From: Rikenellaceae bacterium
GTDB taxonomy: Bacteria; Bacteroidota; Bacteroidia; Bacteroidales; UBA932
Length of the DNA stretch: 9,819 bases
Assembly: GCA_900767375.1 (NCBI GenBank)
Contig: CAAFYX010000148.1
Span: 1-9,819 of the forward strand
Direction: 5' to 3'
The notes under the pieces are model-generated. The model saw nothing but the letters and a program-made list of their open reading frames with translations, was not told the DNA's origin and ran no database searches. Below, in pieces: positions 1 through 6,090 of the stretch. Position 1 is the first letter of the stretch; the number at the start of each line of letters is the position of its first letter. The position numbers and the translations under genes were made by a program.

Positions 1-1
1 A

Positions 2-52
2 TGGTCTGCGGGCACCGCCTTATATGCGGTTACGCAAACTTACGAGATCTAA
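2..52 (+). CDS. Possible C-terminal tail of an unidentified protein (partial)
   Basis: The plus-strand frame starting at base 2 is open from the window edge to a TAA at 50-52. It would encode 16 residues ending in ALYAVTQTYEI. The composition looks protein-like, and a terminator with a T-run in the plus direction lies about 100 nt downstream, which would suit the end of a plus-strand gene. The other two plus frames are also open over a similar short distance, so this is weak evidence. I do not recognise the family. Confidence 0.25.
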   Translation, partial: WSAGTALYAVTQTYEI

Positions 53-103
53 TCGTAAAATACTTTTTGCCTTGTAACTAATTGAATTTTAACTTATAAA
101 ACC

Positions 104-127
104 GTCTTGGAGATTTTTTCTCCGGAC
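104..127. other. Hairpin-forming sequence of unknown role
   Basis: GGAGA at 109-113 and TCTCC at 119-123 form a stem around a five-T loop. GTC (104-106) and GAC (125-127) extend it, with a T-G pair and one bulged T between. No T-run follows in the plus direction. In the minus direction it is followed by GG and TTTT, so it could be a secondary terminator behind tRNA-Pro. The role is not established. The rest of 53-147 is AT-rich and shows nothing else I can support. Confidence 0.3.
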
Positions 128-147
128 ACTAATGAAATATATGGTAT

Positions 148-178
148 AAAAAAAGCAGCCTTTCCGGCTGCTTTTTTT
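148..178. terminator. Bidirectional intrinsic terminator
   Basis: A perfect 6-bp stem, GCAGCC (155-160) with GGCTGC (166-171), closes a 5-nt loop. Seven A's lie on its left and seven T's on its right. Both strands therefore read as GC stem plus U-tract. On the minus strand it ends the tRNA-Pro transcript, whose 3' end is at 182. On the plus strand it would end whatever gene finishes near base 52. Confidence 0.85.
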
Positions 179-181
179 ATG

Positions 182-254
182 TCGAGAAGAGGCGACTCGA
201 ACGCCCGACCCCTACGTCCCGAACGTAGTGCGCTACCAACTGCGCTACTTCTCG
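182..254 (-). tRNA. tRNA-Pro, anticodon CGG
   Basis: A complete 73-nt cloverleaf folds on the minus strand. The acceptor stem is CGAGAAG with CTTCTCG and discriminator A. The D arm is GCGC/GCGC around AGTTGGTA. The anticodon stem is CTACG/CGTAG with loop TTCGGGA, giving anticodon CGG at 219-221. The T arm is GGGCG/CGCCT with loop TTCGAGT. CCA is not encoded. It reads CCG proline codons. It starts only about 9 nt after the A-tract of the rpsT terminator, and I see no TAnnTTTG promoter of its own, so expression may depend on readthrough from rpsT. Confidence 0.95.
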
Positions 255-262
255 TTCCAATG

Positions 263-293
263 TAAAAAAAGAGCCGCTTTCAAAGGCAGCTCT
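263..293 (-). terminator. Intrinsic terminator of rpsT
   Basis: On the minus strand an 8-bp stem pairs AGAGCTGC with GCGGCTCT (270-277 with 286-293 on the plus strand, one G-T pair). The loop can partly extend the stem. It is followed by a run of seven T's (plus-strand A's at 264-270). It lies 16 nt after the rpsT stop and just before tRNA-Pro. Confidence 0.85.
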
Positions 294-308
294 TTGGATG
301 TCTCCAAC

Positions 309-563
309 TTATGAAAGCTTGTTGATGTAGACCTGGATACCGCTCTTGAGATTAGATGCCTTGTTCTTGTGGATGAGGCCGATCTTTGCGAGCTTGTCGA
401 TCATAGCGTAAACCTTAGGGGCGTTAGCCTCGGCTGTAGCCTTGTCTGATGTGTTTCTGATAGCGCGGATAGCGTTTCTCGTGGTCTTTGCATAATACTT
501 GTTATGCAATCTGTGCCTTTCGCTCTGGCGAATGCACTTCTCTGCAGATGGATTGTTTGCCAT
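309..563 (-). CDS. rpsT: 30S ribosomal protein bS20
   Basis: This encodes the 84-residue small-subunit protein bS20, which binds 16S rRNA early in 30S assembly. The length matches the family. The sequence opens with MANNPSAEKCIRQSERHR and is rich in Lys and Arg through NKYYAKTTRNAIRAIRN. It ends in the typical KLAKIGLIHKNKASNLKS helix. The start at 563 follows an AT-rich stretch with no Shine-Dalgarno, as is normal for Bacteroidota. It begins 23 nt after the 3' end of tRNA-Glu with no promoter box visible in the gap, so it is probably transcribed with the tRNA from the promoter at 689-719. Confidence 0.97.
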   Translation of the reverse strand: MANNPSAEKCIRQSERHRLHNKYYAKTTRNAIRAIRNTSDKATAEANAPKVYAMIDKLAKIGLIHKNKASNLKSGIQVYINKLS

Positions 564-586
564 TATTTTATTTTTTTATATTTTCG

Positions 587-658
587 TAGTGGGTAGGAGA
601 ATCGAACTCCTATTGTAGGAATGAAAATCCTAAGTACTAGCCGTTATACGAACCCACC
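587..658 (-). tRNA. tRNA-Glu, anticodon TTC
   Basis: A 72-nt cloverleaf folds on the minus strand. The acceptor is GGTGGGT with ACCCACT, where the first pair is a G-T wobble, and discriminator A. The anticodon stem is TAGGA/TCCTA with loop TTTTCAT, giving anticodon TTC at 623-625. The T arm is AGGAG/CTCCT with loop TTCGATT. CCA is not encoded. It is the first gene after the promoter at 689-719 and is followed directly by rpsT. Confidence 0.95.
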
Positions 659-688
659 AAAATCCAACCGCTTTTCACGAATGGATTG

Positions 689-719
689 CAAAGATAGAAA
701 CAATTTTGTAATTCACAAA
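689..719 (-). promoter_or_regulatory. Bacteroidota-type promoter for tRNA-Glu/rpsT
   Basis: On the minus strand TTTG (719-716) is separated by exactly 19 bp from TATCTTTG (696-689). This matches the known Bacteroidota primary sigma pattern of a -33 TTTG and a -7 TAnnTTTG. The -7 box ends 30 nt before tRNA-Glu, leaving a short 5' leader for processing. It starts only 11 nt after the stop of the DUF4837 gene, so the tRNA-rpsT unit can be transcribed independently of the upstream operon. Confidence 0.8.
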
Positions 720-722
720 ATT
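702..722. repeat. AT-rich inverted repeat overlapping the -33 box
   Basis: AATTTTGT (702-709) and ACAAAATT (715-722) are perfect 8-bp arms around a 5-bp spacer. The right arm contains the -33 TTTG of the tRNA-Glu promoter on the minus strand. It lies just past the DUF4837 stop codon, so it may act as a weak transcript end for that operon or as a protein-binding palindrome. Confidence 0.5.
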
Positions 723-729
723 ATTTTTT

Positions 730-1743
730 CTATTGCTTCTCATTTTTCCACTCGAAGGAATAGAGCAGCGACTCGACCTGGCGGAGGTACTGCCTTTTAT
801 CATATTTAGGAGCATACACGAACGCATCGAGGACTATGACCTCCGAGCCGTCCTGGCTGTAGAACGAGTGGGAAACGAACGGTCCGCCCATATAGTCGTT
901 GAACACTTCCCAATAGCCCCTCGTCTGGGCAAAATCACGTCCCTGATACTTCAGGTACTCCACAGCCGGGGCGAAATACTCCGCAGTGGTCATATAAGTG
1001 TTATCAAACATCCCGGGGACATTGTTCTTGAGGATCTCGTTGCGCCTGGTTATGATGGTCTCCTCAGAGAAGTCATCAGCCGTACCTGTAGCAGGATACT
1101 TGTAGATCAGCACTCCCTGGATGGTGTACTGCTTCTCATCAGCGACCCAGACGAAATCGGAAGTCTTCTTCTTGAGCTTGTACCCAGTAGGAAAATGAGG
1201 TGAGCCGCCCATGACCTCCATTATCTGAGGAGCAATGGTGCGCTCCTCATACAGAAGGGTATTGTTAATCACTCTGTTCCTCTCGGCCTGCTCGATGGCG
1301 GCGGTCAGCGTGGCGGACTTCTCCTGAAGGATGGAGAGCGCCGTCTCTGCATCAGGAGCGCTGATCTGGACCACGCACTGAGGGGAAGCCCACACATCAG
1401 TCTTGAGGAACATTCCGCTCTTTGCCACCAGCGGGTCGATCTGGAACAGAACTATGTTCCTGTGGATCTTGAACAGGTCGGCAAAGCCGCCCGGAGCGAC
1501 ATTCACCAGTGAATACAGAGGCTCCTGAATATACAGCCAAGGGCAGTCGGAGGCGAGGACCTCGCGGACTTCGTTTCCCAGGGCACCTTCCCATTCAGCC
1601 TTCTCTATCACCACTATCACCTCACCGGCCTTGCCGCTGACGTTGGGCAGGAGAGATTTCTTGGCACTTCCGTTTGAGCAGGAAATCATTGTCACAGCTG
1701 CGGCGACCATCATCGCCAATGATACCAATCGTTTCATTGTCAT
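730..1743 (-). CDS. DUF4837 family lipoprotein
   Basis: This is a 337-residue predicted lipoprotein of a Bacteroidota-restricted family without an assigned biochemical role. The N-terminus is MTMKRLVSLAMMVAAAVTMISC. It has basic residues, a hydrophobic stretch and a lipobox-like MISC whose Cys22 would be lipidated, so the protein probably sits in the envelope. The mature part has family-like stretches such as NVAPGGFADLFKIHRNIV and the C-terminal VLDAFVYAPKYDKRQYLRQVE. The start could be Met1 (1743) or Met3 (1737); both keep the signal peptide. It lies 6 nt after the rseP stop and is the last gene of the M23-dxr-rseP operon. The family call is from recalled resemblance. Confidence 0.8.
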   Translation of the reverse strand: MTMKRLVSLAMMVAAAVTMISCSNGSAKKSLLPNVSGKAGEVIVVIEKAEWEGALGNEVREVLASDCPWLYIQEPLYSLVNVAPGGFADLFKIHRNIVLFQIDPLVAKSGMFLKTDVWASPQCVVQISAPDAETALSILQEKSATLTAAIEQAERNRVINNTLLYEERTIAPQIMEVMGGSPHFPTGYKLKKKTSDFVWVADEKQYTIQGVLIYKYPATGTADDFSEETIITRRNEILKNNVPGMFDNTYMTTAEYFAPAVEYLKYQGRDFAQTRGYWEVFNDYMGGPFVSHSFYSQDGSEVIVLDAFVYAPKYDKRQYLRQVESLLYSFEWKNEKQ

Positions 1744-1749
1744 ATAGTT

Positions 1750-3090
1750 TTAATGCATTAATCTTCCAATGTCGTTACCGAAGGCCAGGAACATCAGGGC
1801 AAACAGAAGCGCCATTCCTATGACCTGGGCCACCACCAGGAACTTGTCGCTAGGCTTGCGGCCGGTGACCATCTCATACAGGGTGAACAGAATATGTCCG
1901 CCGTCCAGTCCCGGGATAGGGATCAGGTTCATCACACCCAGCATGATGGATATGAGGGCTATGATCTGGAGGAACTGGTACCAGTCCCACGTGCTCGGAA
2001 AGACCTGTCCGATAGCGATGAAACTGCCCACTGACTTGTATGCCTGCGTGCTCGGAGTCGCCACCAGCCTGAGGTCCTTCAAATAGCCTCCGACCGTGGA
2101 GAAGGCTTCCTTGAAGCCTGCAGGGATGGAGGTCCAGAACGTAAAGTCACGGTTCTGATAGCCCGGCATCTGCATATACACACCCACTTTGCCCAGGGTG
2201 TCCACCTGCATGCTCACGGCCAATGTGTCCGCTCCGCGCAGTGCGACCGTACTCACCTCACCGCCCTTATGGGCGAGAAGGACAGGACGGGAGTCCTGGA
2301 CAAAAGGAACGGACTCCCCTTCTATGGCAATGATCCTGTCACCCTTCTCCAGGCCGCAGCCCATGTTCGGGGATGTCTCCATGAAGCTGTCCACCACGAA
2401 AGGTACAGCCAGATCGAACATGCCCGGGGTGTTCAGTATCTCCCCGATCCTTGAATGATCGATGTAGATATCGAGGGTGTCAGCGCCGCGCAGGACAGTC
2501 GCCTTGCGGACATTCCTGCGGGCCAGATCGGCCTGCAGCATGCTGAAATCATCCGGAACATAGTCATCGAACGCAAGGATGCGGTCACCGTTGCGGAAGC
2601 CGAGGTCGTATGAGAGCTCATTGACATAGATGGAATTGGACTCGTTGGAAACATAGACCTGCCCCCAGATGCCGAGTATCACACTGTATGCAATAATGGC
2701 GAAGATGAAATTGTAAAGCACACCACCGGCCATGATAAGCAGCCGCTGCCATGCTTTCTTGCTCCTGAACTCCCATGGCTGAGGCTCGTTCCGGAGGCTC
2801 TCGAGATCCATAGACTCGTCCACCATTCCGCAAATCTTGCAATAGCCTCCCAGAGGAAGCCAGCCGATGCCGTACTCCGTCTCGGCCTCAGCAGCCTTCG
2901 GGAAAAGCTTGACAAACCATTTTGTCTTCTTGGTGGAGAAAAGCTTGACGCCTCCGATATCGAAGAAAAGGAAGAATTTATCCACCCTGGCGCCGAAGAG
3001 CTTGGAGAACGTGAAGTGTCCGAACTCGTGGACGATTATCAGTATGGAGAGGGCAAGTATTACTTGAAGTGTCTTTATCAGGACTACCAT
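1750..3090 (-). CDS. rseP: RIP zinc metalloprotease RseP (site-2 protease)
   Basis: This 446-residue intramembrane metalloprotease cuts membrane-spanning substrates, classically anti-sigma factors, inside the membrane. The first membrane segment (about 5-20) runs into the zinc motif HEFGH at 21-25. The second active-site motif, NLIPIPGLDGGH, is at 388-399, where Asp396 is the expected third zinc ligand. Between them lie a membrane segment near 118-140 and a periplasmic stretch with two PDZ-like regions, roughly 145-215 and 230-300. The latter is marked by GLEKGDRIIAIEGE. Two C-terminal membrane segments follow (about 372-392 and 418-438). The start ATG overlaps the last codons and stop of dxr by 7 nt, suggesting coupled translation. 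No anti-sigma substrate is encoded in the window. Confidence 0.95.
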   Translation of the reverse strand: MVVLIKTLQVILALSILIIVHEFGHFTFSKLFGARVDKFFLFFDIGGVKLFSTKKTKWFVKLFPKAAEAETEYGIGWLPLGGYCKICGMVDESMDLESLRNEPQPWEFRSKKAWQRLLIMAGGVLYNFIFAIIAYSVILGIWGQVYVSNESNSIYVNELSYDLGFRNGDRILAFDDYVPDDFSMLQADLARRNVRKATVLRGADTLDIYIDHSRIGEILNTPGMFDLAVPFVVDSFMETSPNMGCGLEKGDRIIAIEGESVPFVQDSRPVLLAHKGGEVSTVALRGADTLAVSMQVDTLGKVGVYMQMPGYQNRDFTFWTSIPAGFKEAFSTVGGYLKDLRLVATPSTQAYKSVGSFIAIGQVFPSTWDWYQFLQIIALISIMLGVMNLIPIPGLDGGHILFTLYEMVTGRKPSDKFLVVAQVIGMALLFALMFLAFGNDIGRLMH

Positions 3091-4241
3091 TTGTCTATCA
3101 ATTCGTTAGCGCGGGCGAACACCTCGTCGTTGGTGGCGAAGATGTCGTCAACTGACGGATTAGCTACAAAATCCGCACCTGCCATGCATTCGCCGACGAT
3201 TTCCGACATGTCATAGAAGCCGATCCTGTCACGGAGATAAGCGGCCACCACCGCTTCATTAGCGGCGTTAAGCGCGCAAGGAATGTTTCCACCGCGCTTT
3301 ATGGCCTCGAAGGCCAGGCCGAGAGCCGGGAACTTTTCCAGGTCGGGTGCAAAGAACGAAAGTGAGCCGAGTTCGGCGAAATCGAGCTTGCGGTTGTTAA
3401 GGGAAAGCCTTTCAGGGAAGCTGAGGGCGAACTGGATAGGCTCGCGCATGTCGGGATGGCCGAGCTGGGCGATGACGGCGCCGTCCTCGAACTCAACCAT
3501 GGAATGGATGATAGACTCAGGATGCACGACGACATTGATCTTTTCCGCAGGGGCATTGAAGAGCCAGCGGGCTTCCATCACCTCGAACCCCTTGTTCATC
3601 ATTGTCGCGGAGTCGATGGTGATCTTTGCGCCCATGTTCCAATTGGGATGGCGGAGGGCCATATCCTTTGTGGCTTTGGATATCCTCTCCCTGTCCCATG
3701 TGCGGAACGGTCCGCCGGAGGCGGTGAGGTGGATGCGGCTGAGGGAATTGCCCTGAGCGGCCAGGAGGCACTGGAAGATGGCCGAGTGCTCGGAATCCAC
3801 CGGCAGTATCGGGGCATGGTGCTTTTCAGCAAGGTCCATCACCACCTGGCCGGCGGCGACAAGGGTCTCCTTGTTCGCCAGAGCGATGATCTTGCCCGCC
3901 TTTACAGCAGCAATCGTGGGAGCGAGTCCGCTGAAGCCGACCATGGAAGCCACGACGATGTCGATATTGTCCCCTGCCACAAGCCCGCAGGCGGAATCGA
4001 TGCCCGCGAATACCTTGACCCCTTCAGGCTGAAGGGCATCGGCGACTTCGCGGTATTTGGACTGGTTGCAGATTACGACGCTGTTCACATCGAACTCCCT
4101 TGCCTGTGCGATGAGGGCTTCGGAACTGTTGTTTGCCGTCAGGACCTCCACCTGAAAAAGGTCAGGGTGCTGGCGCACGACGTCGAGGGTCTGTGTGCCG
4201 ATGGAGCCTGTCGATCCGAGGATGGCTATTCTTCTCTTCAT
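3084..4241 (-). CDS. dxr: 1-deoxy-D-xylulose 5-phosphate reductoisomerase
   Basis: This 385-residue enzyme converts DXP to MEP with NADPH, the committed step of the non-mevalonate isoprenoid pathway. That pathway feeds undecaprenyl phosphate and quinone synthesis. The NADPH loop GSTGSIG is at 9-15 and NKETLVAAG at 123-131. The metal-site region PVDSEHSA (147-154) contains Asp149 and Glu151. SGGPFR is at 175-180. The segment from MALRHPNWN to MMNKGFE (194-220) carries further substrate and metal residues. I chose the ATG at 4241 because MKRRIAILGSTGSIG is the family start and its A is shared with the TGA of the upstream M23 gene (1-nt overlap). An in-frame ATG at 4289 would only add 16 atypical residues. 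Confidence 0.97.
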   Translation of the reverse strand: MKRRIAILGSTGSIGTQTLDVVRQHPDLFQVEVLTANNSSEALIAQAREFDVNSVVICNQSKYREVADALQPEGVKVFAGIDSACGLVAGDNIDIVVASMVGFSGLAPTIAAVKAGKIIALANKETLVAAGQVVMDLAEKHHAPILPVDSEHSAIFQCLLAAQGNSLSRIHLTASGGPFRTWDRERISKATKDMALRHPNWNMGAKITIDSATMMNKGFEVMEARWLFNAPAEKINVVVHPESIIHSMVEFEDGAVIAQLGHPDMREPIQFALSFPERLSLNNRKLDFAELGSLSFFAPDLEKFPALGLAFEAIKRGGNIPCALNAANEAVVAAYLRDRIGFYDMSEIVGECMAGADFVANPSVDDIFATNDEVFARANELIDKW

Positions 4242-5089
4242 CAGAAATTGAGATATTGGGTAGGGTCCACCGGCTCTCCCTTGTGCCACAGTTCGAGACG
4301 GAGGTGGTCACCGGTAGCGGCAGAATCGCCGATGAGGGCTATAGGCGTGCCCGCCGAGACCACATCGCCGGACTTCCTCAGAAGTTTCTGGTTATGCTTG
4401 TATACCGAGATGACGTCACCGGCATGCTGGATCATGATCACATATCCGGACTCATCCATCCATCCGTCGAAGATGACGGTGCCTTCCAGGACTGACATCA
4501 CTACGGAGTTGGCCGGAGCGGTGATGTCAATGTACGGATGGAACGCCACTTCAAAGCCCTTTGAGACTACACCCTTGAGGGGAGTGAAGAAATGGACGCC
4601 CTCGATAGGAAGGGCACGGCCGGCGTTCTCGGCAGACTTCACCTCCTGTTCCTCGGACTCGACCTTCTCCCTCAAGAGGGAATCCCTCTGTCTGAGATAC
4701 TGGGGGTCACGGAGGAGGGCGACATAGTCGTCAGCCATGGTTATGACACTGTCAACGGGGACGGGCTGCTTCCCTTCAGCCACGAGCAGAAGGTTGTCGG
4801 AATAGAACTCCCACCTGCTGATCACAGTTTCGAGCGAGTCGATCTTTATTGCGTTCTGGATGGCCTCACGCTTGGTCCTTGAGTTAGGATAACCCGGGAT
4901 GGTGGTCCTGAGCGGTGTGAACGCAAAAAGGAGATAGAAGATGATCAGAAGGGCTACCACGCAGGAGACAAGCATCAGGATGAGCCCCTGCTTCGTGAAG
5001 AGGCGCACCCAAAGGCCTGTGTGGGTGACGCTGTCCTCGAAAATGACGCGGTAAAGCTTGACCTTCGACTGTTTATTTTGTTCTGACAT
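4241..5089 (-). CDS. Membrane-anchored M23/LytM-fold protein, probably inactive
   Basis: This 282-residue protein has a short cytoplasmic N-terminus, one membrane helix (about 36-57), a linker with a probable coiled coil (about 75-155) and a C-terminal LytM/M23 domain (about 165-280). Active M23 peptidases need H-x3-D, a catalytic His and H-x-H. Here HPYID gives His184 and Asp188, YKH gives His232, and DHLRLELW keeps His262 but has Arg264 where the last zinc-binding His should be. The metal site is therefore probably broken. By analogy with EnvC and NlpD, which have degenerate LytM domains, it may be a scaffold or an activator of other cell-wall hydrolases; that is inference. It is first in the operon with dxr and rseP and is divergent from ruvX. 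Confidence 0.85.
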   Translation of the reverse strand: MSEQNKQSKVKLYRVIFEDSVTHTGLWVRLFTKQGLILMLVSCVVALLIIFYLLFAFTPLRTTIPGYPNSRTKREAIQNAIKIDSLETVISRWEFYSDNLLLVAEGKQPVPVDSVITMADDYVALLRDPQYLRQRDSLLREKVESEEQEVKSAENAGRALPIEGVHFFTPLKGVVSKGFEVAFHPYIDITAPANSVVMSVLEGTVIFDGWMDESGYVIMIQHAGDVISVYKHNQKLLRKSGDVVSAGTPIALIGDSAATGDHLRLELWHKGEPVDPTQYLNF

Positions 5090-5107
5090 TGTTTTTCACT
5101 AAATTTG
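5077..5107 (+). promoter_or_regulatory. Bacteroidota-type promoter for the ruvX operon
   Basis: TTTG (5077-5080), exactly 19 bp, then TAAATTTG (5100-5107) matches the -33 and -7 boxes (TAnnTTTG). The -33 box lies within the first codons of the divergent M23 gene. The -7 box ends 7 nt before the ruvX ATG at 5115, so transcription should begin at or very near that ATG, giving a leaderless or nearly leaderless message. Confidence 0.75.
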
Positions 5108-5114
5108 TAATCTT

Positions 5115-5537
5115 ATGGACAGGTTCATCGGAATAGACTACGGAAGGAAACGCACCGGGCTCGCAGCAAGCGACCCCCTGGGCATTTTCGCATCCGCTCT
5201 CGAAACTGTGCCATCTGCAAAGATAATAGAATATCTTAAAAAATACGCAGAAAAAGAGACCATAACCCATATAGTTATCGGCTATCCCATGAATCTCAAC
5301 GGCCAGCCGTCGGAGGCCGCCAAGGACGTGGACGCATTCCTCCCGGCCCTGAAGAAGGCCTTTCCGGACGTCCCCGTCACCCTTGAGGACGAACGCTTCA
5401 CTTCAGTCCTCGCCCACAGGGCCATGATAGACGGCGGGATGAAATACAAGGACAGGAAGGATAAGAATTCCGTGGACAAGATAAGCGCGGCAATAATTTT
5501 GCAAGGCTATCTCGACCGCACATCCAAAGGATTATGA
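5115..5537 (+). CDS. ruvX: Pre-16S rRNA nuclease / RuvX (YqgF) family
   Basis: This 140-residue RNase H-fold nuclease of the YqgF family is linked to 16S rRNA 5'-end maturation and formerly annotated as a putative Holliday junction resolvase. The opening GIDYGRKRTGLAASD gives catalytic Asp8. VIGYPMNLNGQPSEAA (54-69) is the family's conserved central motif. EDERFTS (91-97) gives an acidic residue, and VDKISAAIILQGYL (120-133) gives Asp121. The length is normal. It is first in the operon and its stop overlaps the def start by 4 nt (ATGA). The start at 5115 has almost no room for a leader after the promoter at 5077-5107. Confidence 0.95.
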   Translation: MDRFIGIDYGRKRTGLAASDPLGIFASALETVPSAKIIEYLKKYAEKETITHIVIGYPMNLNGQPSEAAKDVDAFLPALKKAFPDVPVTLEDERFTSVLAHRAMIDGGMKYKDRKDKNSVDKISAAIILQGYLDRTSKGL

Positions 5538-6088
5538 TACAACCAATATACCTCTATGGCTCTGAGGTTCTCAGAGCGAAAGCGGCTGAGGCGGACCTCA
5601 GCAAACAGGAAGAGCTGAAGCAGCTCATAACCGACCTCAAGGATACCCTCGAGAAAGCCGACGGATGCGGGCTCGCCGCACCCCAGATCGGCGTGAGCCT
5701 CAGGGTCGTCATCGTGGACGGCACAGGAATGACTGACATGTACGACTATCTTTCCGATTTCAAGAGGGTGATGATCAATCCTGAAATCATCGAGGAGAGC
5801 TCGAAGAAGTGTGAATATTCAGAAGGATGTCTCAGCATCCCGGGAATATATGCAGACGTGGTCCGTCCCGACAGCATCACCGTCAGATACTTCAACGAGG
5901 ATTTCAAGGAAGTGACCGAGAAATTCGACAAGTTCGGATGCAGGATGGTCCAGCACGAGCTTTCCCATCTCGACGGTGTCGTATTCACCGACCTAGTCGC
6001 CCCCATCAGGAAGAAGATGATCTCCAAGAAACTGCAGAACATCGCGCACGGCAAGGTCTCAGCCCACTATAACTGCAAAATCAAATAG
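5534..6088 (+). CDS. def: Peptide deformylase
   Basis: This 184-residue metal hydrolase removes the N-formyl group from new proteins in the cytoplasm. All three signature motifs are present: GCGLAAPQIG (44-53), EGCLS with metal-ligand Cys99 (97-101), and HELSH (141-145) with metal-ligand His141 and His145 and catalytic Glu142. Nothing is missing. The start overlaps the ruvX stop by 4 nt, and the gene ends 2 nt before the next ATG, so it is firmly within the operon. Confidence 0.97.
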   Translation: MIQPIYLYGSEVLRAKAAEADLSKQEELKQLITDLKDTLEKADGCGLAAPQIGVSLRVVIVDGTGMTDMYDYLSDFKRVMINPEIIEESSKKCEYSEGCLSIPGIYADVVRPDSITVRYFNEDFKEVTEKFDKFGCRMVQHELSHLDGVVFTDLVAPIRKKMISKKLQNIAHGKVSAHYNCKIK

Positions 6089-6090
6089 CC

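Noticed and set aside
733..1203. Plus-strand open frame of 156 codons opposite the DUF4837 gene
   Set aside because: It is a shadow of the lipoprotein gene, which has a signal peptide, a lipobox and operon context.
4242..4289. Upstream in-frame start giving dxr 16 extra residues
   Set aside because: The added residues are atypical of the family and overlap the M23 coding end. The ATG at 4241 gives the normal N-terminus and a TGATG overlap.
3456..4727. Long plus-strand open frame (423 codons) opposite dxr and the M23 gene
   Set aside because: It lies antisense to two strongly recognised genes, has no family-like motifs, and its composition is what the reverse complement of their GC-rich codons gives.
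5218..5225. Minus-strand TATCTTTG as a -7 box for the M23-dxr operon
   Set aside because: The 8-mer matches, but no TTTG lies at the required 19-bp spacing and it sits about 130 nt inside ruvX. It is not supported enough to list as a promoter.
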